Assembly: GCF_000812965.1 (NCBI RefSeq)
Contig: NZ_JSYN01000009.1
Span: 1-64,000 of the forward strand
Source: Pedobacter kyungheensis
GTDB lineage: Bacteria > Bacteroidota > Bacteroidia > Sphingobacteriales > Sphingobacteriaceae
Reading direction: 5' to 3'
DNA length: 64,000 nt
This document shows positions 35,410-45,166 of the stretch, in pieces (the first letter of the stretch is position 1; every line of letters starts with the position of its first letter). Under the pieces are notes generated by a model. The model was given only the letters and a program-made list of their open reading frames with translations. It was not told where the DNA came from and did no database searches. A program made the translations under genes and the position numbers.

Positions 35410-35776
35410 CGCCGTCCTCCTTATCTGCCAGTTTATCAAAATACTTTCTAATGGCAATGTTTATAATTGCTTTTTCGATGTATTTATCTTTGGTAAAATA
35501 TACAACTACTGCAATTAAAATGTAAAGCAGCGATACACAGCCAAAACCGGCTGCATAGTTGTTTAAAACATCGCCCAGGTAAAGCCCAAGTGTAACAGAA
35601 CCGAATAAAAAGGCCAATACAAAGCATACGATAACGGTCGTGCTCGTTACCAGATCTGCAAAAACCTTCGATATTTTTTCCAGAAGATATAGCCTGGTGT
35701 ATTCTACCCGGGCTTCCAAAAAGCCTTTGGCATCATCCACCAGATCTTCAATACTTTTTTCTTTATTTTCCTGCAT
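35396..35776 (-). CDS. Phage-holin-family / Actinobacterial-type membrane protein
   Basis: 126 residues with two predicted membrane helices in the middle (LVTSTTVIVCFVLAFLFGSVTLGLYLGDVL and GCVSLLYILIAVVVYFTK), flanked by charged helices (LVDDAKGFLEARVEYTRLYLLEKISKVFADL at the start). This matches the PF07332-type holin superfamily III annotation, common in non-phage stress loci. Not evidence for a prophage. Sits 55 bases after ytxH-like and overlaps the next gene, so one operon. Confidence 0.75.
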   Translation of the reverse strand: MQENKEKSIEDLVDDAKGFLEARVEYTRLYLLEKISKVFADLVTSTTVIVCFVLAFLFGSVTLGLYLGDVLNNYAAGFGCVSLLYILIAVVVYFTKDKYIEKAIINIAIRKYFDKLADKEDGDEKL

Positions 35777-35831
35777 AATTCAGATGAGATTTAACTGGGG
35801 CAAATGCCCGGGCTATGCCTGTTGTTATTGC

Positions 35832-36098
35832 TTAAGCGTGCTCTACGTCGTCGCTGTATTCTTCTTCTACACTTCTTAATTTGGTTTTGATAGAGCTTAC
35901 CACTTTATCTTTCAGGCTCGCCAGATTGTTAATTTCATCAGCAGCTTTATCTTTAATAGAATCGCCCAGGTCTTTTAACGACTGGCTTAGTTTATCGCGG
36001 GTTTCTTCGCCTTTATCTGGTGCAAATAAAATGCCTAATGCAGCACCTGCAGCCAATCCTGCTAAAAGCGCAACTACAACTTTTGAGTTATCATTCAT
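35832..36098 (-). CDS. YtxH-domain protein
   Basis: 88 residues. N-terminal hydrophobic glycine/alanine-rich helix (KVVVALLAGLAAGAALGILFAPDKGEETRDKL) with the family's APDKG.ETR motif, then a long amphipathic helix (LKDLGDSIKDKAADEINNLASLKDKVVSSIKTKL). General-stress protein homologue with unknown biochemical role, membrane-associated. First gene of a leftward set with the holin-like and hypothetical genes. Confidence 0.85.
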   Translation of the reverse strand: MNDNSKVVVALLAGLAAGAALGILFAPDKGEETRDKLSQSLKDLGDSIKDKAADEINNLASLKDKVVSSIKTKLRSVEEEYSDDVEHA

Positions 36099-36171
36099 AA
36101 TTAATCTATTTTAAGGGTTAACAATTAAGTTCAATATAAAACTACTACATTATTTTATTGTTAAGCTATAT

Positions 36172-37221
36172 TTATAACTCCATATGCTCATTATTTGTTT
36201 TAATTCTTTCCAATCTCTCTGAAGCAAGCGTACTGGTTTCGTAAATTTTAACGAGCAATATAAAATATGACAGCAGCAAAGGGCCGAAAACCAGACCCAA
36301 TATACCGAATAAAGGGATACCAATAATTACGCCAATTACTGTAATTATGGGATGAATATTGCCAATTTTTTTTGCGATAATAAACCTCAGTACGTTATCG
36401 ATGTTGATAATGACCACAAAGCCAAAAACAAGCATTGCCCATCCTGCAAAATTATTTCCGTTTGCAATCTGTAATATGGCTGCGGGTACAAATATAACCG
36501 GAGGCCCTAAAACCGGCACAAATGATATAAAGGTGGTTATTATGCCCCAAAACAAGGGGTCTTTGTAACCTAAAACCAGAAATGAAAGGCTTACCAGCGA
36601 GCCTTGAACGAGGCAAATTAAGCCCTGGCCCAAAACGTTGGCATAGGTGGTATTTCTCATTTCATCGCCAAAGCGGAGGGCATTTTGTTCTCTGAAGGGT
36701 GCATATTTAATTAACGAAAACTCAAATTTTTTCCGCTCAATAAGCATAAAGTAGAGTAAAAAGTACATTACCAGCAGGCTTAAAATAATATTTACTGCAC
36801 TGGAAATCAACGACGGAAATAATTGTGTGGCCCAGTTACCCAGTCGGTTCATCCCTTCCTGAATCAGATCCTGGTTAATTTTTACAGGTATGAGATGCTG
36901 TAGTTTAACCAGCAGGTTTTTAAAAAAGATTTCGTTGTTTCTCAGCTCAGAAATTTTGCTGATAACCATACTGCTTAAAGCATAAAAAGGCAGTACAATT
37001 AAAATGATGCTAATGGCAATGAGTAGTATAGCAACCAGCCTTCTGTTCCACCCTTTCTGCTCGGCCAGGTGAATGTATGCGGGCCGCATAATAGTGTAAA
37101 GTACCAGCGTGCTTAATATGGCACTAAAAATACTTTGTAACGAATAGGCAATTAATATCCCAAGGGCAATAATAATAACAAGGTTAATATTGTTCCGTTG
37201 CTTATAAGAGAATACTGACAT
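36172..37221 (-). CDS. AI-2E-family transporter-like membrane protein
   Basis: 349 residues with about eight predicted membrane helices in the arrangement of the family: two helices at the start, a soluble-looking insertion near 70-140 (SSMVISKISELRNNEIFFKNLL... ), then helices with SFVPVLGPPVIFVPAAILQIANGN and GNIHPIITVIGVIIGIPLFGILGLVFGPLLLSYF, which is the most conserved block. Members include putative autoinducer exporters and Na+(Li+)/H+ antiporters; the substrate cannot be chosen here. Located in the inner membrane. It lies after the sigma-54 activator gene on the same strand. Confidence 0.9.
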   Translation of the reverse strand: MSVFSYKQRNNINLVIIIALGILIAYSLQSIFSAILSTLVLYTIMRPAYIHLAEQKGWNRRLVAILLIAISIILIVLPFYALSSMVISKISELRNNEIFFKNLLVKLQHLIPVKINQDLIQEGMNRLGNWATQLFPSLISSAVNIILSLLVMYFLLYFMLIERKKFEFSLIKYAPFREQNALRFGDEMRNTTYANVLGQGLICLVQGSLVSLSFLVLGYKDPLFWGIITTFISFVPVLGPPVIFVPAAILQIANGNNFAGWAMLVFGFVVIINIDNVLRFIIAKKIGNIHPIITVIGVIIGIPLFGILGLVFGPLLLSYFILLVKIYETSTLASERLERIKTNNEHMEL

Positions 37222-37279
37222 AATTTAAATGCTTGGTATTCTTTAAATGCGAAATTGGCAGGTTTTGTTTTACCTGATT

Positions 37280-38692
37280 TTAATTTAGTTCGTTAAGATT
37301 AATACCCGTTATTTTGTTGTAAAGTGTTTTTCTGTCGATATTCAGAATCTTTGCAGCCTTGCTCTTGTTAAAGTTGACCTGTTTTAAAACGGTTAAAATG
37401 GTTGTAAGCTCGGCATCTAGCCTTGCGTTTCGCAAAGTTGCTTTTTTCGAACCTGGTTTAGATTTTGCCTGCTGTGCAGGTGTGTTTTTTGCTTCTTTAG
37501 CCGCGATGAGCTGCTGAGGCAGGACCGCTAAAGGAATAATGCTTCCGTCTGTGAGCAGGCTTACTCTCCTGATAACATTTTTAAGTTCGCGGATATTACC
37601 CGGCCAGCTATAGTTCATGAAACAGGTTTTTACTTCTTCAGAAAATCCTTTAAGATTTTTGTTAAGCTCCCTGTTTGTAATGGTTAAAAAATGTTTGGCG
37701 AAGGTTAGGATATCTTTGCCACGGTTTTTTAATGAAGGTACATGTATTGCGAATTCGTTAAACCGGTGGTATAAATCCTCTCTGAACGTTCCTTTCTGAA
37801 TATTCTGGATCAGGTTTTCATTGGTTGCCACAATCAACCTGATGTTTAAATCGATTTCTTTAGTGCTGCCAATGCGTTTTAATTTTCGCTCCTGAACAGC
37901 CCTGAGCAAAATGGCCTGTATTTCGTAAGATAAGTTGCCAATTTCATCCAGAAACAGGGTGCCGCCATTGGCTTCTTCAAAGTGACCAATTTTGGTAGCC
38001 AGGGCACCTGTAAATGATCCTTTTTCGTGCCCGAAGAATTCGCTTGCCGCCAGCTCTGTTGATAAAGCTCCGCAATCCATTACTACAAAGGGTTTATCTT
38101 TGCGCGGACTGTTTAAATGAATGGCCTTGGCTACGCATTCTTTTCCGGTGCCGCTTTTACCGGTTAAAATAATCGAATAATCTGTCGGGGCAATAAGTTT
38201 TATTTGTTTAACCAATGCCCTGGAAGCTTCGCTTTTGCCATCAACATATTCGGGATGGTTTAAGAAATTGTCGCCAGAACGATCCTTGTTTTTTTGAGGA
38301 GTGGCGTTTTTGTGTTCGGAAATTGATTGCTGAGCCGCCAATGCCTTATTAATGGTGATTAATATTTCGTCGGGGTATAAGGGTTTTGCAATATAATCGT
38401 AAGCACCCAATTTAATTAACTCAACAGCAAGTCGGATATCAGAATAACCGGTAATAATGATTACGCTTGTGCCCGGATAATTTTCTTTTATTTTGATTAA
38501 AATTTCTTTTCCGTCAGTATCATCCAGCCGGTAATCACACAATACCAAATCGAAGGCCTGCTCGTTTAAAACAGACAAAGCCGCAGTACCGGACGTAGTG
38601 CTGGCAACTTCAAAACCGTTTTTGGTTAAAAATGTTGAAAGCAATAGTCCAATATTTATCTCATCATCAATTATAAGTATTCTCTTTTTCAT
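37280..38692 (-). CDS. Sigma-54-dependent response regulator (NtrC family)
   Basis: 470 residues from the ATG at 38692 (MKKRILIIDDE). Domains: receiver with phosphorylation site D53 (LVLCDYRLDD), AAA+ ATPase with Walker A GKSGTGKE, a GSFTGA loop (variant of GAFTGA, keeping FTGA) that contacts sigma-54, Walker B GGTLFLDEIG, and a C-terminal Fis-type helix-turn-helix (FNKSKAAKILNIDRKTLYNKI). It activates sigma-54 promoters when phosphorylated. No histidine kinase gene is adjacent in the window, so the partner is elsewhere. AI-2E and ytxH genes downstream may be targets, but no -24/-12 site was found before them. Confidence 0.93.
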   Translation of the reverse strand: MKKRILIIDDEINIGLLLSTFLTKNGFEVASTTSGTAALSVLNEQAFDLVLCDYRLDDTDGKEILIKIKENYPGTSVIIITGYSDIRLAVELIKLGAYDYIAKPLYPDEILITINKALAAQQSISEHKNATPQKNKDRSGDNFLNHPEYVDGKSEASRALVKQIKLIAPTDYSIILTGKSGTGKECVAKAIHLNSPRKDKPFVVMDCGALSTELAASEFFGHEKGSFTGALATKIGHFEEANGGTLFLDEIGNLSYEIQAILLRAVQERKLKRIGSTKEIDLNIRLIVATNENLIQNIQKGTFREDLYHRFNEFAIHVPSLKNRGKDILTFAKHFLTITNRELNKNLKGFSEEVKTCFMNYSWPGNIRELKNVIRRVSLLTDGSIIPLAVLPQQLIAAKEAKNTPAQQAKSKPGSKKATLRNARLDAELTTILTVLKQVNFNKSKAAKILNIDRKTLYNKITGINLNELN

Positions 38693-38858
38693 TAATAGCA
38701 CCTTTTTATGCTAAAATGAACTTCAGCAAATTAATTCTTAATTATCGGAGCGGTTCAGATTAACAATTTAGATCGCACATAATTACTTAAAAAAATTGAA
38801 TTGGAAAAACTTTTGCAACATTTTTGTTATATTCAGATCGAATTAATACTACAGTGGG

Positions 38859-39638
38859 CTATTTGCCCTTAAAAATGGCCTTTCTTTTTTCTACAAATGC
38901 AGCTACTCCCTCTTTAAAGTCGGCTGTTTCAAAGCATTTTCCAAAAGCCTCGATCTCTGTTGCATAGCCGTTGTGGTTGTTTACGGCTGCAATAACCGAT
39001 TTAATGGCGGCCGAAACTGCAAGTGGTGCGCGTTGCTTTACTAAGTTTAATATTTCTTCGGCTTTTGAAATTAGATCGGCCTGTGGCACAACGTGATTTA
39101 CCAGTCCAAAAGCTAAAGCATCGGCAGCGGTAATCATATTGGCTGTCGTAATCATTTCTATAGCCTTGCCCTTTCCAACCAGTTGTGTAAGGCGCTGTGT
39201 GCCTCCATATCCCGGTATCAATCCTAAAGTAACTTCTGGCAATCCTAACCTGGCATTATCTGCGGCAATACGCATGTGACAGGCCATAGCCAGTTCTAAA
39301 CCTCCGCCCAGTGCAAAGCCATTAATGGCTGCTATAAAAGGTTTGGTGGCATTTTCAATAGCATCGAATACCTGCTCCTGACCGCGTTTTGCCAGTTCTT
39401 TGCCCTGTTTGCCATTGTAATCGGCAAACTCTTTGATGTCGGCACCTGCTACAAATGCCTTTTCGCCAGCACCGGTAATAATCACCCCCCTCACTTCATC
39501 GGTTTTATTGGCAAAGGCAACCACATCGGCCAGCTCGGCCAACGTATCTTTATTTAAGGCATTTAGTGCTTTTTCGCGGTTAATGGTAAGGTATAAAATG
39601 TGCTCTTTTACTTCTGATATTAAATTCTGGTATGCCAT
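38859..39638 (-). CDS. Enoyl-CoA hydratase (crotonase family)
   Basis: 259 residues, the normal length. Both catalytic glutamates of hydratases are present, E115 in GGGLELAMACHMRIA and E135 in LGLPEVTLGLIPGYGGTQRL, and AGADIKEF gives the oxyanion region. It hydrates 2-enoyl-CoA to 3-hydroxyacyl-CoA in fatty acid or branched amino acid breakdown. It starts three bases after the B12-binding subunit stop, so both belong to one transcription unit; this pairing suggests propionate/branched acyl-CoA metabolism. Confidence 0.92.
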   Translation of the reverse strand: MAYQNLISEVKEHILYLTINREKALNALNKDTLAELADVVAFANKTDEVRGVIITGAGEKAFVAGADIKEFADYNGKQGKELAKRGQEQVFDAIENATKPFIAAINGFALGGGLELAMACHMRIAADNARLGLPEVTLGLIPGYGGTQRLTQLVGKGKAIEMITTANMITAADALAFGLVNHVVPQADLISKAEEILNLVKQRAPLAVSAAIKSVIAAVNNHNGYATEIEAFGKCFETADFKEGVAAFVEKRKAIFKGK

Positions 39639-39641
39639 AGC

Positions 39642-40061
39642 TTAAAAATTTCTGTTTTCTGTAACCCAATCCTGAATATATGCTACAATGCTGGCCATTG
39701 TAGTACCCGGTGGAAATAATGAACCAACGCCCATTTCCGCCAGTTTTAAACGGTCCGCTTCCGGAATAATGCCTCCACCTGTTAACAATACATCATCTAA
39801 TTGTTTTGCTTTCATCAGCTGGATAATTTTTGGAAAGACGGTCATGTGTGCACCCGAGAGGATCGAAATACCAATGGCATCAACATCTTCCTGCAAGGCC
39901 GTATTCACTACCATTTCGGGCGTTTGGCGTAAGCCGGTGTAAATTACCTCCATACCGGCATCGCGCAATGATGTGGCAATTACTTTAGCTCCCCTGTCGT
40001 GGCCATCTAATCCAACTTTAGCCACTAAAACACGTATTGGCCGGTTTAATGCTTTGCTCAT
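39642..40061 (-). CDS. Stand-alone cobalamin-binding mutase subunit
   Basis: 139 residues matching only the C-terminal B12-binding domain of methylmalonyl-CoA mutase. The cobalamin ligand motif DxHxxG is D19-G-H21-D-R-G24 ([15 protein letters not shown]), and later [14 protein letters not shown] and [28 protein letters not shown] are the usual loops. It must pair with a separate catalytic subunit (acyl-CoA mutase large chain) not in this window. Substrate methylmalonyl-CoA or isobutyryl-CoA type. Operon with enoyl-CoA hydratase downstream. Confidence 0.93.
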   Translation of the reverse strand: MSKALNRPIRVLVAKVGLDGHDRGAKVIATSLRDAGMEVIYTGLRQTPEMVVNTALQEDVDAIGISILSGAHMTVFPKIIQLMKAKQLDDVLLTGGGIIPEADRLKLAEMGVGSLFPPGTTMASIVAYIQDWVTENRNF

Positions 40062-40266
40062 AATGAATATTAAGTTAAGGTAAATGTATTGATTTTATTA
40101 ACTAATAGAGAAACAGGCGTTAAAGATTATAGTTGATGTTAATCTCTATTGCGATTAACAGGAGATTGCATCAGCATTTATCAGCTATTAATGAAATTCT
40201 ATTAAACACAATATTAACTGTGTGCTAATAAACCGTTAATCATTGTATAAATACGCTCAATCTTTT

Positions 40267-40274
40267 TACATTTG
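40267..40274 (+). promoter_or_regulatory. Candidate -7 promoter element of glnS (TACATTTG)
   Basis: Perfect TAnnTTTG match 23 bases before ATG 40297 and after the earlier in-frame ATG at 40243, so it favours 40297 as the start. Confidence 0.5.
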
Positions 40275-40296
40275 CATTCCTAATTTACAGGTTTTT

Positions 40297-41955
40297 ATGA
40301 GTGAAGAGAAGTCATTGAACTTTATTGAAGAAATTGTTGAGAACGACTTAAATAGTGGTAAGTATGAAACCCTGGTTACGCGTTTCCCGCCCGAACCAAA
40401 TGGTTATTTACACATCGGCCACGCGAAAGCGATATGCTTAAATTTCGGACTAACACAAAAATACGGCGGGTACACCAACCTGCGTTTTGATGATACCAAT
40501 CCGGTTACGGAAAAAACAGAATACGTAAACAGCCAGCAGGAAGACATTAAATGGCTGGGTTTTAACTGGAAAAACGAACTATATGCATCAGATTATTTTG
40601 ATGAATTATATGGTTTTGCGGTAAAGCTAATAGAAAAAGGCCTTGCCTATGTGGATGAAAGCACCGCAGATGAAATTGCTGCTTTAAAAGGTACACCAAC
40701 TGAGCCCGGACAAGATAGTCCATACCGCAACCGCAGTGTGGAAGAAAACCTGTCTGTTTTTACAAAAATGAAAGATGGCGAGTTTGCTGACGGTACTTAT
40801 ATTTTAAGGGCAAAAATTGATATGGCCAGCCCGAATATGTTAATGCGAGACCCGATTATTTACCGCATTAAACATGCCGAGCACCACCGTACCGGTAATA
40901 AATGGTGCATTTACCCGATGTACGATTTTGCACATGGCCAGAGTGATAGTATTGAAAATATTACCCATTCGATTTGTACACTGGAGTATGTTTCGCACCG
41001 CGAATTGTACGATTGGTTTATCGAAAAATTAGAAATTTTCCCTTCTAAACAATATGAGTTTGCACGCCTAAACCTTACCTCAACGGTAATGAGTAAGCGT
41101 AAGCTGCTGCAATTGGTAAACGAAAAACTGGTGAGTGGCTGGGATGATCCGCGCATGCCTACTATTTCGGGTTTACGCAGGAGAGGTTTTACACCAAAGA
41201 GTATCCGTGAGTTTTGCGAACGTATTGGTATTGCCAAACGCGAAAATCTGATTGAGCTAAGCTTACTGGAGTTCTGTATCCGCGAAGATCTGAATAAGAG
41301 CGCTAACCGCGTTATGGCTGTTTTAGATCCGATTAAACTGGTTATTACCAATTATCCGGAAGGGCAATCAGAAGATTTAATTGGCGAAAACAACCCTGAA
41401 GCAGAAGATGGAGGCGGTACACGCGTAATTCCTTTCAGCAATGAACTTTGGATTGAGCGCGAAGATTTTATGGAAGTACCGGCTAAAAAATGGTTCCGCC
41501 TGGCGCCGGGTGCTATGGTACGCTTAAAATTCGCTTACATTGTAAAATGTGAGGATTTTGTGAAAGATGAAAACGGAAATGTAACCGAAATCCGTTGTAC
41601 TTATATTCCCGAATCTAAAAGCGGAAACGATACCAGCGGCATAAACGTGAAAGGTACCATACATTGGGTAAGTGCACAACATGCCAAAACGGCTGAGATC
41701 CGTTTGTATGAGCGTTTGTTTACTTCAGAAACACCAGATGCAGAAGAAGGCGACTTTAAAGATTATTTAAATCCTGAAAGCTTAACGGTATTGCCAAATG
41801 TTTACATCGAGCCGGCTTTGGCCGATGCTGATTTAGAAAGCCGCTATCAGTTTATCCGTAAAGGTTATTTCTGTCTGGATAAAGATTCGACTGCTGATAA
41901 ATTGGTTTTCAACAGAACGGTAACGCTAAAAGATACGTTTAAGAAACCGAATTAA
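40297..41955 (+). CDS. glnS: Glutaminyl-tRNA synthetase
   Basis: 552 residues from the ATG at 40297 ([18 protein letters not shown]). Class I synthetase with HIGH motif in [21 protein letters not shown], and the KMSKS equivalent VMSKRKL. The catalytic domain is followed by the two beta-barrel anticodon-binding domains (from about residue 340). It aminoacylates tRNA-Gln. This direct GlnRS route, rather than GatCAB transamidation, is known in many Bacteroidota. Monocistronic with a terminator. Confidence 0.97.
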   Translation: MSEEKSLNFIEEIVENDLNSGKYETLVTRFPPEPNGYLHIGHAKAICLNFGLTQKYGGYTNLRFDDTNPVTEKTEYVNSQQEDIKWLGFNWKNELYASDYFDELYGFAVKLIEKGLAYVDESTADEIAALKGTPTEPGQDSPYRNRSVEENLSVFTKMKDGEFADGTYILRAKIDMASPNMLMRDPIIYRIKHAEHHRTGNKWCIYPMYDFAHGQSDSIENITHSICTLEYVSHRELYDWFIEKLEIFPSKQYEFARLNLTSTVMSKRKLLQLVNEKLVSGWDDPRMPTISGLRRRGFTPKSIREFCERIGIAKRENLIELSLLEFCIREDLNKSANRVMAVLDPIKLVITNYPEGQSEDLIGENNPEAEDGGGTRVIPFSNELWIEREDFMEVPAKKWFRLAPGAMVRLKFAYIVKCEDFVKDENGNVTEIRCTYIPESKSGNDTSGINVKGTIHWVSAQHAKTAEIRLYERLFTSETPDAEEGDFKDYLNPESLTVLPNVYIEPALADADLESRYQFIRKGYFCLDKDSTADKLVFNRTVTLKDTFKKPN

Positions 41956-41976
41956 TCGTTTTTTAACCACAGATAG

Positions 41977-42011
41977 GCACGGATGAACACAGGTTTATCC
42001 GTGCTTTTTTT
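41977..42011 (+). terminator. Terminator of glnS
   Basis: GCACGGAT pairs with ATCCGTGC across a 12-base loop, followed by seven T. Part of it overlaps a TTTAACCACAGA-type repeat, the family seen at 10500-10980. Confidence 0.7.
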
Positions 42012-42158
42012 GTTTTAAACCGTTAATATTACTGCTTTTATTTAACCGCAAAGCACACAGAGATAATCGCAAAGAGCACAAAGTATTCGCGCCCAAACCT
42101 CCGACCTCCGTCTCCCGACTTTCTGACTTATTTTCGCCAACCGCTCTACACCAGTCGC

Positions 42159-43001
42159 TTAATACTTCGTATACACATTGTACAACACCAGAATATCAAC
42201 CGGGGTTAGTGTTGGTGTAATATCGCTTTGGATAAAATGAATTTTGAATGCTGTAATTGCAGCAGGCAGATTGCTGGTATCGTAACCGATATATTTTAAA
42301 GCCATTTCGGTGTTAAAATCGGCAGGAGGGTTTTTCAGCACATCATCATACCAGTAGCCAAAACCTTTATCTGCCAGTTTTTTCCAGGGGAAATTTTTAG
42401 GGTCGTTTTTACGTTTTGGGGCAATATCGGCATGGCCAATAAAATTGGCTGTTGGGATATTGTAGGTTTTCTTTAATGTAGCCAATAGTTTAAGCAGGCT
42501 ATTAATTTGCGCATCAGGCCAGGGGTCGGTTAAGCCGTTGTTATCCAGTTCAATACCGATAGATGACGAGTTGAGGTCGGTATCTTTCCCCCATTTGCTT
42601 ATACCGGCATGGTTGGCGCGTAAATAGTCGTTTACCATGTGCACCACTTTGCCATCGCGACTAACTACATAATGTGCGCTGGTACCGGCTTTGGTAGAAA
42701 AAAAAGTTTTAACCGTTTGTGCCAAACTATCCTGCGCGGTATGGTGTATCACTACAAAATTGGGTTTACGTATCCCAAAATTTACAGAACCAATCCATTG
42801 CTGGTTTGTTGCATTTAGAGAATCATACAGTTGCCCGGTTGGAGGTACAGTACCTATAATTTCTGCAAAACCTTTGGCTTTATCCTTGTAGATTTTCTCG
42901 GTGGCGGCATACTTACTGGTGGTACACGAAGCCAGCACCATTGTTAGTGAAAAAGCAGTTAATAAAGCGGTTTTGTATAAATCAGAAAGCAGCATGGGCA
43001 T
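42159..43001 (-). CDS. N-acetylmuramoyl-L-alanine amidase (Amidase_2), lipoprotein
   Basis: 280 residues with signal peptide and lipobox (MVLASC). The AmpD/AmiD-type zinc enzyme features are visible: VVIHHTAQDS (zinc His), SAHYVVSRDGKVVHMVND, NHAGIS, IGIELDN and FIGHADIAPKRKNDPKNFPW (second zinc His and the catalytic lysine region). It cleaves between MurNAc and L-alanine in peptidoglycan or recycling fragments, at the outer membrane face. Single gene, divergent from the M49-like gene. Confidence 0.92.
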   Translation of the reverse strand: MPMLLSDLYKTALLTAFSLTMVLASCTTSKYAATEKIYKDKAKGFAEIIGTVPPTGQLYDSLNATNQQWIGSVNFGIRKPNFVVIHHTAQDSLAQTVKTFFSTKAGTSAHYVVSRDGKVVHMVNDYLRANHAGISKWGKDTDLNSSSIGIELDNNGLTDPWPDAQINSLLKLLATLKKTYNIPTANFIGHADIAPKRKNDPKNFPWKKLADKGFGYWYDDVLKNPPADFNTEMALKYIGYDTSNLPAAITAFKIHFIQSDITPTLTPVDILVLYNVYTKY

Positions 43002-43108
43002 ATTGATTAAAAGAATGAAGTTACAAAGTTAGGCTAAACTTCGTCCAATGCATCAAACTTTATACAAAGCTTTTAAAAATTATTAATTTAGCGCCGATAT
43101 ACTTTAAT

Positions 43109-44788
43109 ATGAAGAATTTATACAAATCAACAATACTTTTGCCGGCAATGGCTGTTTCTTTGGCGATGTTAGCTGCTTGCGGTGGCGACTCTAAACCTGC
43201 TGACGATAAAAACGGAGCAGTTCAGAAAGACAGCCTGATTAGTTATGTGGCCGATCGTTTGCCAATTTACGAAAAGGTAAAACTTACCACTAATATTAAC
43301 CAGTTAAGTGTTAACGACCGTAAAATTTTACCTCTTTTGATCCAGGCGGCAGAAATTATGGATGAGTTGTACTGGAAACAGGTGTATCCGCAACGCGACA
43401 GCCTTTTGGCTACCATTAAAGATGAAAAAACGCGCGATTTTGTAAACATCAATTATGGTCCATGGGACAGGCTCAATAACGATAAGCCTTTTGTTCAGGG
43501 AGTAGGAGCAAAACCTGAAGGTGCAACATTTTATCCTTACGGCATTACCAAAGATGCGGTAGAAAAATCTGATCTGGCCGATAAATTTGGTGCCTATTCT
43601 GTAATCAGGAAAGATAGCACAGGCAAATTATCAACAGTACCTTACCATATTTTATTTGCTGCAGAGCTACAAAAAGCAAGTTCGTTACTAAAACAGGCCG
43701 CTTTAATTGCAGAAGATGCCGGTTTAAAGAAATATTTAAATTTAAGGGCTGATGCATTGGTAACCGATAATTTTACAGCGAGTGATTATGCCTGGCTGGA
43801 TATGAAAACCAATGGTTTGGATATCATTATTGGCCCGATTGAAAATTACGAAGATAAACTTTTTAATGCCCGCACCAGTTACGAGGCTTATGTTTTAATT
43901 AAGGATAAAGAATGGAGCAAACGTTTGGCCAAGTACGTAAAAATGCTGCCCGAACTGCAGAAAAACTTACCGGTTGACGCTAAATATAAAGCCGAAACAC
44001 CAGGAACCGATTCAGAATTGAATGCTTATGATGTAGTATACTACGCAGGTGATTGTAATGCGGGATCGAAAACAATTGCGGTTAACCTGCCTAACGATGA
44101 AAAAATACAACAGGAAAAAGGTACCCGCCGCTCGCAGCTAAAAAATGCGATGCAGGCCAAATTCGATAAAATTCTGGTTCCCATTTCGAAAGAACTGATT
44201 GATGCCGAACAACAGCAATACATTAAGTTCGATGCCTTTTTTGCCAACGTAATGTTTCATGAAGTAGCCCATGGCTTAGGCATTAAGAAAACCATTACAG
44301 GAAAAGGTTTTGTGCGTGCTGCTTTAAAAGAACAGTACAGCTGGCTTGAAGAAGGTAAAGCCGATATTTTAGGATTGTATATGGTAACAGGCTTGCTTAA
44401 AAAGGGCGAATTACAGGGCGATATAAAAGATTATTATACCACATTTATGGCCGGTATTTTACGTTCTGTTCGCTTTGGCGTTTCAGAAGCACACGGAAAA
44501 GCCAATATGCAATGCTTCAATTACTTTCAGGAGAAAGGCGCTTTTGAGCGTACGCCAAAAGGTACCTACAAAGTAAACTTCGATAAATTTGCATCGGCCA
44601 TGAACGAGCTAAGTGCTTTCATCATTACGCTTCAGGGCAATGGCGATAAAGCTGCCGTAGAAAAAGCACAAAAAGAGAAAGCCATTATCCACCCTGAATT
44701 GCAAACAGACCTTGATCGTTTAACCAAAAAGAATATCCCTGTTGATGTAATTTTTGAACAAGGTGTTGATGTGTTGGGTGTAAAATAG
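43109..44788 (+). CDS. M49-like zinc peptidase, lipoprotein
   Basis: 559 residues with a lipobox (LAACGG). It resembles dipeptidyl-peptidase III and related Zn hydrolases: an all-helical C-terminal lobe with H384-E-V-A-H388 followed by GLGIKK, and E414/E415 in LEEGKADILGLYMV, matching the second zinc-ligand helix. The family's canonical HExxGH is here HEVAHG, a five-residue HExxH. It probably removes peptides from N-termini in the periplasm. It lies alone; terminator after it. Confidence 0.82.
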   Translation: MKNLYKSTILLPAMAVSLAMLAACGGDSKPADDKNGAVQKDSLISYVADRLPIYEKVKLTTNINQLSVNDRKILPLLIQAAEIMDELYWKQVYPQRDSLLATIKDEKTRDFVNINYGPWDRLNNDKPFVQGVGAKPEGATFYPYGITKDAVEKSDLADKFGAYSVIRKDSTGKLSTVPYHILFAAELQKASSLLKQAALIAEDAGLKKYLNLRADALVTDNFTASDYAWLDMKTNGLDIIIGPIENYEDKLFNARTSYEAYVLIKDKEWSKRLAKYVKMLPELQKNLPVDAKYKAETPGTDSELNAYDVVYYAGDCNAGSKTIAVNLPNDEKIQQEKGTRRSQLKNAMQAKFDKILVPISKELIDAEQQQYIKFDAFFANVMFHEVAHGLGIKKTITGKGFVRAALKEQYSWLEEGKADILGLYMVTGLLKKGELQGDIKDYYTTFMAGILRSVRFGVSEAHGKANMQCFNYFQEKGAFERTPKGTYKVNFDKFASAMNELSAFIITLQGNGDKAAVEKAQKEKAIIHPELQTDLDRLTKKNIPVDVIFEQGVDVLGVK

Positions 44789-44809
44789 TACTTCCTGATT
44801 CAGGAATTT

Positions 44810-44856
44810 AAAGCCACAGGGCAGCAGGTATTTAACTTGTTGAGCTGTGGCTTTTT
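44810..44856 (+). terminator. Terminator of the M49-like gene
   Basis: AAAGCCACAG pairs with CTGTGGCTTT over a 25-base loop, then a T run. Confidence 0.7.
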
Positions 44857-45166
44857 CTTTTCAGAAATAACTACTGTAAACAGATCGTTGGCTTACGGGT
44901 TAATTGTTTAAACTGGTTAATCGGTTAATTGACTAATTTTCTGCCACTGACCTGGAACAATGAAAGCTCAGCTCCAAACTAATACGCCCAAATTTTTAAA
45001 TTTCCTGTAACCTTTTCAAAAAACGGTCGTCTTACCCATAACAAGATCATGGAAACCTTTCGTTTCCGAACTAAACTTTAAAATAACAGCAATAAATGGA
45101 AAACGCCTATTACAGGTGTTATGGAAATTTTTTTGCCCGAATTTTTTAGCACATTAAACCAAACCG

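Noticed and set aside
35396..35776. Holin-family protein as a sign of a prophage.
   Set aside because: No endolysin, integrase or structural phage genes nearby; the family is common in stress loci outside phages.
38801..38817. TTGGAAAAACTTTTGCA fits GG-N10-GC of a sigma-54 promoter.
   Set aside because: It points rightward into the end of a leftward gene, lacks the CAC after TGG, and has no gene to drive.
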